This document shows positions 20,641 to 26,706 of a stretch of 26,706 nucleotides of DNA, piece by piece. A program made the position numbers and the translations under genes. The notes beneath the pieces are model-generated. The model saw only the letters and a program-made list of their open reading frames with translations. It ran no database searches and had not been told where the DNA came from. Source of the DNA: Mnemiopsis leidyi (taxonomy: Eukaryota; Ctenophora; Tentaculata; Lobata; Bolinopsidae); NCBI GenBank assembly GCA_000226015.1, contig JH153001.1:125401-152106 (forward strand), given 5' to 3'. The first letter of the stretch is position 1; each line of letters starts with the position of its first letter.

Positions 20641-21006
20641 ACTCCTATCTGTACACTGCGTGTTATATGTAGTAGGTAGTAAGCGGCAATGCAGGGCGTG
20701 TACCGAGTAATGTGTTTTGTATAACAGCACAATGAGTGTACATATTATGTGTTATTGTATGTTGGGAGACTGTTTACATAACGCGACGTTTCACACACAT
20801 TTCACACATTCCAAACAACAACCGTGGGAACAATCCACATCCTTGAGTACAGACTTACACAAACATTCTCCACTAGGTTCTGTAGGTACTCAAGTTCTGT
20901 AGGTACTTAGGTACATATGTCTAGAGCATGATTTTAGTGCACTAGTTCATAAGTTAAGTTATCAAGATTAACACTTCTTATGTCCACCACCTAACTTTTC
21001 TGAGAA

Positions 21007-21083
21007 TTTTAGGGGACTTGTAGAAGATGATTATTTTAGGTGACTTGAAGAAGATGAGTATTTTAGGGGACTTGTAGAAGACG
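21007..21083. repeat. Three-copy 27-bp tandem repeat
   Basis: Units start TTTTAGGGGACTTGTAGAAG at 21007, 21034 (GGTGACTTGAAG variant) and 21061. Confidence 0.9.
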
Positions 21084-21259
21084 CGAAGACCACGTAGGAA
21101 GCGTTTCAGCGCTAGATGAGGCCCGCAATACAAAAGCGACAACGTTAGTACCTAAATTTAGTTTCCCAGTTGTTTCTTAGTCAGTGTTTCTTATTGTCAG
21201 TGTTACTCCCTACCGTATTGGATACGACCCAACGGTTGAACTGGAAACACGTGATGGCT

Positions 21260-21748
21260 TTAACCTAAGTCTGAGTAGACAGTGACGCTGATAATATCTA
21301 AAACGTTTTGCACGATGCACTGTGACCATCAACACTCCCTTCTCAATAACACACGTACAGTGTACATGTTACACAATACACAGGATTAGACAGTACATTT
21401 TATACATGAACAAGATTACTCAGTTCATTTTACACAATACACTAGATTACTCAGTACATTTTATACATGAACAAGATTACTCAGTACATTGTACACAATA
21501 AACAAGATTACTCAGTTCATTTTACACAATACACAACATTTATCTGTTCTCACCAAAGAGACTTACACACAAGCTTGTTGCTTGTGGATGACATAATTGA
21601 AGTGAGTGTGGACTTGGAGATAAGATGACGTGATTTTCATTGTGATGACTTGATCTGTGTTGAAATCTCCCAACTCTTTGTCTTGAAACTCATAACGCAA
21701 ACCCTCAAGATTGTCCATAAATACCGACCTCAGATGGTTTAGCAACAT
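21260..21748 (-). CDS. Two-exon candidate gene, 69-aa product
   Basis: Exon 1 (21567-21748) starts at the ATG at 21748, encodes 60 residues and ends at a GTAAGT donor in phase 2. Exon 2 (21260-21287) follows an acceptor ATTATCAG and ends with TAA at 21260-21262. The protein begins MLLNHLRSVFMDNLEGLRYE, continues through KELGDFNTDQVITMKITSSY and ends HKQQACVVTVYSDLG. Residue use is protein-like and mixed; no family is recognised. The intron (21288-21566) is largely filled by a 31-bp minisatellite. The second exon is very short and its pyrimidine tract is weak. No AATAAA is close downstream, so the 3' end is uncertain. An E-box (21248-21253) lies just beyond the stop. Confidence 0.4.
21367..21536. 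repeat. 30 to 31-bp minisatellite, about 5.5 copies, in an intron
   Basis: Alternating versions TTACACAATACACAAGATTA and TTATACATGAACAAGATTAC, each followed by CTCAGTACATT or CTCAGTTCATT, repeat through 170 bp. Two sub-types alternate, suggesting that a dimer was the unit of later expansion. Confidence 0.9.
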
Positions 21749-21972
21749 CAATTACGGGGAGTGGACAGACAAAATATTACGCATCATGCTCGTTCAATGT
21801 TCATTGTTCATTGTTAAAGAGACTAAATTTCTTTGTCAAACTTGTCTTCTAAACAGTACATCCGCAGTTTCAGGAAGTTTAAAGTTCTCTCTAAATTGAA
21901 CATTCACAAAAGTTCATATGTAAATAACAACAAGTAAATAAGTAAATAAGACATATGTAATCATAATGAGAG

Positions 21973-22003
21973 GGTTTCTTAGGCCGTGTTGTCCTAAGAA
22001 ACC
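21973..22003. repeat. Perfect 11-bp hairpin
   Basis: GGTTTCTTAGG (21973-21983) and CCTAAGAAACC (21993-22003) pair exactly around a 9-nt loop. No T-tract follows. It may be a MITE relic or a structured RNA element, and no gene is attached. Confidence 0.7.
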
Positions 22004-22156
22004 TACTGAGATTCTCTTGGCAATAGCGCAGGAGAGGACGAAATATATTACATGAAGTAACTTAGATAGAAGCGATGTATCTGTATTCTGTATACATTAC
22101 TACAATATGTATTGATGTGTACATTTTTACATAGACAAACCTCCCCACCCACTGCT

Positions 22157-22183
22157 ATAAATAACGGTGAGCTATGTCACGTG
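22157..22183 (+). promoter_or_regulatory. TATA box and E-box
   Basis: TATAAATA (22157-22164) is followed by GTCACGTGAT (CACGTG at 22178-22183). On the plus strand, initiation would fall close to the E-box. No downstream ORF is convincing. Confidence 0.4.
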
Positions 22184-22379
22184 ATTACAGTGTAACACAG
22201 AACGTGTAAAATATAGCCTGACTTGGTCCGTTTACGGAGTGTATCGAGATAATATTACTTTTACATTGCGGTGACAATTATTACGATAAACAAGTTGACA
22301 GGTAGTCTTAATAAAAATTCCTTGAAATACACGAGAAGAAGGGAGTGTCTTGAAATTCTTTAGAAAATCAAGGATACAT

Positions 22380-22443
22380 CACGTGATTACACAAACTTAT
22401 CACGTGATCACACAAAACTACTCACGTGATCTGACCGTATAAG
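22380..22443 (+). promoter_or_regulatory. Triple CACGTG array followed by a TATA box
   Basis: TCACGTGAT sites lie at 22380-22385, 22401-22406 and 22423-22428, spaced 21 and 22 bp. The first two sit in a near-exact 21-bp tandem repeat (TCACGTGATTACACAAACT). TATAAG at 22438-22443 follows 10 bp after the third, so a plus-strand start near 22470 is likely. The first plus-strand ATGs after it close within a few codons, so the product may be non-coding, or the coding exon may lie further on. Confidence 0.6.
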
Positions 22444-22544
22444 AGCAGGTGTATCGTGTCTTATAGACAATGTAAACCTGCACCCTTCCACACAATACAG
22501 CCCACGGTTTTGGAATAATGATCCGATAAGCTTAACGAGGTCTC

Positions 22545-22596
22545 ATTGGTCGGCGTGGAGAATCCGGGCTTTTCATTGGTGGGAAGATATCACGTG
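22545..22596. promoter_or_regulatory. Two inverted CCAAT boxes and an E-box
   Basis: ATTGG lies at 22545-22549 and 22575-22579, exactly 30 bp apart, with CACGTG at 22591-22596. On the plus strand an ATG at 22624 opens only ten codons (MDAAERRIID). Whether this belongs to the same promoter as the upstream triple array is unclear. Confidence 0.5.
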
Positions 22597-22725
22597 TACG
22601 CGAACCGGGGATAATTCGATACATGGATGCAGCTGAGCGGCGGATTATCGATTAGAGACAAGCAAATTGTGTGACAAACAGACATGTGTAGCAGCCAGAC
22701 CTTCGTTAGACACAGAGAAAGAGGG

Positions 22726-22731
22726 TTTATT
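22726..22731 (-). terminator. Poly(A) signal AATAAA on the minus strand
   Basis: TTTATT on the plus strand reads AATAAA on the minus strand, about 60 nt after the stop of the tiny two-exon gene at 22788-23319. A CRE palindrome TGACGTCA lies between them at 22770-22777. Confidence 0.45.
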
Positions 22732-22787
22732 AACGTGCAGTTTTAGTCGATACAGTACGACAGATATCGTGACGTCAAAGTAGGTGG

Positions 22788-23319
22788 CTAAGGGATAACT
22801 GAGAAATTTGGAACGTTAGCCAGACACAATGGAGGGATGTTGAGTAACTGAACCGCAACAAGAAGTTCTGAAAGACAAAATCACAAAGATTTACTGTTAT
22901 AACCGTTAAAACCTAAGCTGAACTATTCCGTGAAAAAGTTACCCGTTATCAAGAAATCCACTGACGGGGACCTGACCTTTCATGGTTTAATAGTCTGAGA
23001 AACTTCACGACTAAGGTAATATTGACTTCATTTAGGAAACATCCTATCATATCAACTATTTGCATCAGACATAACTATTCGTATCAGACAGAACCATGGA
23101 TAACAAGAATCTAAAATGTCATAAAAAGCTCACATATATATCCTGACTCTTGTCCCGTTTACAACAAGACCCAACACGGGATACGAAGTGGAACACATCG
23201 CAATTTAAACCACGAAAGTAGAGAGACAACAAAACGGCAACACGCGTCCCTCCACTCAAACCAGCCCTTGTAATAAAGATTAGAGCGCTTTATTATACAG
23301 CCTTACCTCCACATGGCAT
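22788..23319 (-). CDS. Tiny two-exon candidate gene, 30-aa hydrophobic peptide
   Basis: Exon 1 coding part 23307-23319 (ATG at 23319) ends at GTAAGG. Exon 2 (22788-22867) follows a very strong acceptor (TTTTGTCTTTCAG) and ends with TAG at 22788-22790. The phase agrees. AATAAA follows at 22726-22731. The CCAAT/E-box cluster just upstream (23343-23372) makes this look like a genuine transcription unit. The peptide reads MPCGELLVAVQLLNIPPL and then CLANVPNFSVIP. It is hydrophobic and could be a small membrane or secreted peptide. The transcript could also be non-coding, or a middle exon may be missed in the 439-nt intron. Confidence 0.4.
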
Positions 23320-23342
23320 AATGACCCTCAGGCAGTAACTGG

Positions 23343-23522
23343 CCAATCAGAATGGCTAACTAACTTCACGTGATACCTTCTAGCCAATAGCAGGTGCACA
23401 TGAGGCCTCAAGCGCGGTCCTCACCTATTGAGGAGCAGTTTTCTTTGTGGCGTTCTATGGTTGGTCCGTTAGTTCGGCTCTCGGCAATACTGCTCTCTGA
23501 TTGGTAGATGACATGTCACGTG
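23343..23522. promoter_or_regulatory. Dense CCAAT/E-box promoter, possibly bidirectional
   Basis: CCAAT is at 23343-23347 and 23384-23388, inverted CCAAT (ATTGG) at 23500-23504, and CACGTG at 23367-23372 and 23517-23522. The left half lies 24 to 70 bp upstream of the ATG at 23319 on the minus strand. The right half could serve a plus-strand transcript, whose first ATGs close quickly. The stretch 23530-23830 holds a 60-codon minus-strand open frame that I do not accept. Confidence 0.6.
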
Positions 23523-23839
23523 GTACACTTGGCACCGTTCCAAACTGCTGAGGTGCCAGAGGGAGAAACGAGCTAAGTTCGATGGTTATGTAGGTTCTAG
23601 TATGTTCGTCTCTAAGTGATCGTTAGTGTGGACTATCGAGAGACAGTGGGGAGAGAGAGAGAGCTAGCAACTGTAAAAACTGCTCCAAGTCACCCTGAGG
23701 GGAAGACACACGAACTAGGAGAGAATCTTGGAGTAACGAGGTGTTCTTGTCGCACAGCTGGAGGTAATGGTTGGCAGCACTTGTATAGTTGGTAGAGTTA
23801 ACAAATTTAATTAATTCTTTACCTCATTTCTCAGTTACA

Positions 23840-23863
23840 TTTATTGCTGAACCTACATTTATT
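23840..23863 (-). terminator. Two poly(A) signals on the minus strand
   Basis: TTTATT at 23840-23845 and 23858-23863 reads AATAAA twice on the minus strand, about 370-390 nt past the stop of the SAM/B-box gene. They probably mark the end of its 3' untranslated region. Confidence 0.45.
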
Positions 23864-24226
23864 GGTGCACCATGATTCTTGATGCTTGATCGCTGATAGA
23901 TGGACCATGTGAGGGTAGATGAAATCGGCAAACGTAGCTATGACCAATAACTTTCAAGAAACGAGGTTATCTTTTTTGACCTGCCCTTAAAGGAGTTCTT
24001 GTTAGTTGTTGCATAGCCGGTCCCAATGTGGCAGTTTGCCAGGCTTAATGAAAAAGTATCATTCCTTATCTTAAAATAAGCTTACAACTAGAGACAACAC
24101 ACAGTCGTTCATTGTAAAGTAAAATACAAAACAACGCTGTAACGAATGAAATAAGTTATGAGTAGCTTTGTAAAATATGTAGTTGTTAAGTACAGAAACA
24201 ATATAATATATTCTCAGTAGCGACAC

Positions 24227-25404
24227 TCAGCTCTCATTGGTTAACACAACATCTATACTGACTTTCGATTGGAAGGTTTCGTTTTGAGACATAGAACTTT
24301 GCTCTACGGAACAGTATCTAAGTGCAAAGTTTGTGGCCAACTTAGTTTCGACTTGAGACTTTAAAGAGAATCTTATTATGTTGATAGATATAAATATCTC
24401 CCGCGTCTGGTCCTCATTCTCATGAGCTACAGTTAAGAACATTAGAAGTGATTTTTCAATTCAACATTGCTTTCTCTAATGTACTTACATTTTACAGAAT
24501 CTGCAATCTCAGCGATTAAATGTTCAAAGTTATAGTCAATAACATGTGCAGTCCGATCTTTAGTGCAACCTTCACACATGATTGACTTTTTACTACATGT
24601 TATGCAATGGTTGCTGATTGATAAGCAGCATGTAAAAAATTACAATGACATAAATTAGAAGAGGTTAGAAGGTAATGCTTACAGTGAGAGAGAGGCAATG
24701 TCATAGATCCCATGTTCGTTTAGCACTTTTGTCAGATGAGAAAGTCCAACATCAGTCAGCCATTCTGACAAACTCTGGTCACTATCAACTGAAAATGTTG
24801 TAGATTACTTGTACCTAATAAATAAAGTAACTGCAAGTAAATTTTGCATGATAAGATGGCTAACTTAACAAGGTTTGAAATTATAGGTAGTAGCAGTGAA
24901 ATTTGAGTAATGTAGTCTGTAGCAGTGTAGCAAAAATTTTGTCGAGAATTGCTAACTTAGCACTGACATGATAGTAGCACCGACATAATGACATGTAGCA
25001 ATTAGCTGAGTAGCTTTAAAATATCATGGTACAGACATTGTGATTAATCTTTGTAAATGTCTGTCTAGTGCAGCACATTGAGACACATTACGCAACAAAA
25101 CTTACAACAACAGGCAAAATCCATTCCAGTACAAAAATCCTGAATGGGCACTATCATTTTAGTTCAAGAATTCAACAATCCAGTATCATGCACTATTAAA
25201 CAATGAATCCAAACCATACATATTTCTTCTTTTTTCATATTTTCAAAACTGTATACAGAGTCACTTTCAACCTTATTAAGCCAACATCCACTCATGACTC
25301 GCTATTTATGATATCAAATCGTGAAACTGAATAATAGGCCTACCTGACGCAGTGTCAAATGAATCAGTTGAAATTGCTGAGAGTCTATTCTCTGCACGAG
25401 ACAT
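24227..25404 (-). CDS. Four-exon gene: half-SAM plus half-B-box protein, 163 aa
   Basis: Exons are 25344-25404, 24683-24788, 24489-24613 and 24227-24426 (TGA at 24227-24229). Donors are GTAGGC, GTAAGC and GTAAGT; acceptors TTTTCAG, ATCAATCAG and AACTGTAG; phases 1, 2 and 1 all agree. Introns are 555, 69 and 62 nt. The N-terminus (MSRAENRLSAISTDSFDTAS) is serine-rich. Residues 27-56 (LSEWLTDVGLSHLTKVLNEH onward) match the first helices of a SAM domain, which normally spans about 65 residues. Residues 58-87 give C59-x2-C62-x6-C69-x2-C72-x6-H79-x7-H87, the second part of a B-box zinc finger, without the usual first Cys/His pair. The rest (REIFISINIIRFSLKSQVET onward) has a possible helix and no known domain. 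SAM domains mediate protein association and B-boxes occur in TRIM-type regulators, so an adaptor role is inferred. No RING or SPRY is present. An alternative is a related but distinct domain that only mimics these motifs. Confidence 0.75.
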
Positions 25405-25462
25405 CCAAATGCACTAGAGAGGTAAGTTGTGAATTTTTCTTGAGGTTAGTGTGATAATCGAG

Positions 25463-25797
25463 TTAAGGGGGTAAAAGTTTAGCTAGACCGAATCACTGTC
25501 CAAGAACCTAAAGCACCCTAACCGGCATCAATTACACCACTTATTTTTTATTCTAAGATGACCCAATTTTGGAAATCGCAAAAAGAAAATTTTTCCGAGA
25601 ATTTTGAAACTTTTGAAAATTCATATTGCATGAATAAAACTTAGCGGTTTCTCATTGAATCTTTTTGTGATTTCCAAGACTGCATCATCTTAGAATCAAA
25701 AATTCTAATTAATTAATGCTCATTACGGTGCTTAACTTTCTGTAAAGACAGTTGGTCTAGCTTCCACAAACCCCTGTTTTCTAAAATTCCCCCTCAA
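25463..25797. mobile_element. About 330-bp MITE with long imperfect inverted repeats
   Basis: The left arm (TTAAGGGGG at 25463, then AGCTAGACC, AAGCACC, ATTCTAAGATGA and TTGGAAATC) is repeated in reverse complement on the right (CTTGAGGGGG ending at 25797, with the same landmarks in order). The arms are about 120 bp each, with mismatches, around an AT-rich centre. There is no coding capacity and no clear target duplication, so it is an older insertion. The G-rich ends recall the element at 10057-10466. Confidence 0.75.
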
Positions 25798-25996
25798 GCA
25801 CTGAGACGGAATTTTCAATATATTAGAGGGTGTAAAATAAGATGTGAGTATTTGTGTGAGTGTATAGGCGCAAGTCGTGTGCCATGTATGGTTGTGTGTT
25901 ACATCAGGTTTCTTTTGATATTTTTTTATAACAGGTATTACGTACTTTGAATAAAAGAATAAAAATAGTACATATCAATAGAGCAATTTCCTTCTA

Positions 25997-26058
25997 CAGT
26001 CATCCCCCCATTTATCGGGCCCTGATTTACCGGGTCCCCTGATTTACCGGGCCTCATT
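25997..26058. mobile_element. pogo/Tigger-like terminus
   Basis: CAGTCATCCCCCCATTTATC, preceded by TA, then GGGCCCTGATTTACCGGG and a second CTGATTTACCGGG, matches the style of pogo/Tigger terminal inverted repeats (TA target, CAGT start, C-rich then CCGGG). A partial, degraded relative (TTTTCCGTTCCCCCGAAAAG) lies at about 26306-26326. No transposase is present in the 250 bp between them. The family assignment is inference. Confidence 0.45.
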
Positions 26059-26306
26059 CCTTTCCCAAGAAATTTCGCCTGAAATTTGAGCTAAAATTTT
26101 TTTTTAAAGTTTGCTGCAATGAAAATTTATAACACGTTTGTTTGATCTTGCCCTGTCAATGCGAAGATGCGATGTGATCACATGAAAGGAAAAGAGAAGT
26201 GTCTTGTGATACACTATATGTAACATAAAGTATCATACTAAGCAGTAAGCTCTGGAACAAAAGACCCAGTACAAACTCCAGTATTTTCAAGGCAACTCCA
26301 TTTTGA

Positions 26307-26706
26307 TTTTCCGTTCCCCCGAAAAGCCCGGTAATTTATCACACTCTTTTTGAATCTCATCTGACATTTGCCATATCAGTGTGGGGCGGTGTATCTCAAA
26401 ACATCATAGATCCGGTATTTATAACTCAAAAACGCTGCATTAGGATGATTTTTGGTAATAATGATGCTTACAAAGATAAGTATGCCACTTGTGCTCGCTC
26501 TCGGCCTATCTCCTGCCAAGTACTAAAACACGGAAGCCAAAATAACCCCCATACTAATCGGCAAGCTAAGCCTTGTGCAAAATGTTCTTGCATGAAACGT
26601 AAAACCAGTAAGTCATTGATCAAGCCTTTTTGTTGTCAATTACTTGACGAAGAATTCTATGCCAAGGAATCTACTAAACCTTTATTTAAACAAAACGAAT
26701 TACTGA
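26307..26706 (+). mobile_element. LINE (non-LTR retrotransposon) reverse transcriptase, C-terminal fragment
   Basis: A plus-strand frame open from 26307 to the window end reads YHTLFESHLTFAISVWGG, then FITQKRCIRMIFG, then CARSRPIS, and EEFYAKESTKPLFKQNELL. This order (YxxLFxSHLxxxxxxWG, QKxxIRxI, CAR-RP, KESTKPLF) is characteristic of the region after the reverse transcriptase core in CR1/L2-like elements. A cysteine-bearing insert of about 40 residues (CAKCSCMKRK) interrupts the usual spacing. The catalytic part is missing, so the copy is 5'-truncated near 26325, next to pogo-like sequence. It may continue to the right. It is probably an inactive remnant. Confidence 0.8.

Noticed and set aside
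23630..23822. 60-codon minus-strand open frame ending LALSLPTVSR
   Set aside because: It looks protein-like but has no ATG and no good acceptor at its start. It lies on a pyrimidine-rich strand, which inflates L, S and P, and it falls between the poly(A) sites of one gene and the promoter of the next.
25100..25133. Possible 34-nt extra exon of the SAM/B-box gene (minus strand, ATTCAG to GTAAGT)
   Set aside because: Splice sites are good, but inclusion would shift the frame and hit a stop at once in the next exon. At most it is a rare poison exon.
1..26706. CRISPR arrays, bacterial operons, tRNA or rRNA genes
   Set aside because: The repeats are contiguous minisatellites without unique spacers. 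No ribosome-binding-site-led gene strings exist. I recognised no tRNA box A/B pair or rRNA sequence.

Overview
The window looks like nuclear DNA of an invertebrate animal. It is AT-rich, contains GT-AG spliced genes with some very short introns (29 to 75 nt), AATAAA poly(A) signals, TATA, CCAAT and CACGTG promoter elements, many short tandem repeats, two MITE-like elements, and the 3' part of a LINE reverse transcriptase at the right edge. Nothing points to a bacterium or virus. I cannot name the species. A non-vertebrate metazoan with a fairly compact genome (sponge, cnidarian, placozoan or ctenophore type) would fit, but that is inference. No long uninterrupted coding region is present except one exon at 10898-11979. 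The other genes were assembled by hand from exons whose splice sites and phases agree, so they are models.

Layout. 1-96: end of a 12-bp minisatellite. 424-3307 (-): a six-exon gene for an unknown 193-aa protein, with a TATA box at 3405-3413. 4077-4705 (+): a CCAAT-driven candidate gene for a 109-aa basic protein, with a competing 57-aa ORF on the opposite strand. 5370-5906: a weak two-exon candidate around a triple CACGTG array. 5960-9040: nothing convincing. 9041-9370: repeats and a CACGTG/CACATG array. 10057-10466: a 410-bp MITE with poly-G ends and a 6-bp target duplication. 10898-12270 (-): coiled-coil, serine-rich protein gene and its CCAAT/E-box promoter. 12513-12733 (-): a small ORF under a second such promoter. 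13400-14416: three tandem-repeat arrays. 14804-15016 (+): an unknown 70-aa ORF. 15228-17856: promoter-like cluster and many tandem repeats. 17905-18354 (-): three-exon candidate gene. 19314-21748: CCAAT cluster, minisatellites and a two-exon candidate. 22157-23522: dense E-box, CCAAT and TATA promoters and a tiny two-exon gene. 24227-25404 (-): the best-supported model, a four-exon gene whose protein joins half a SAM-like domain to half a B-box-like zinc finger. 25463-26706: a second MITE, a pogo/Tigger-like terminus and the LINE fragment.

The strongest unexplained signal is regulatory. I counted 25 CACGTG hexamers in 26.7 kb, about 3 to 6 expected from base composition by hand estimate. Three separate loci carry three CACGTG each at 19 to 22 bp spacing, and CCAAT boxes cluster with many of the others. 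The genes share no obvious pathway; what they share is this promoter code.
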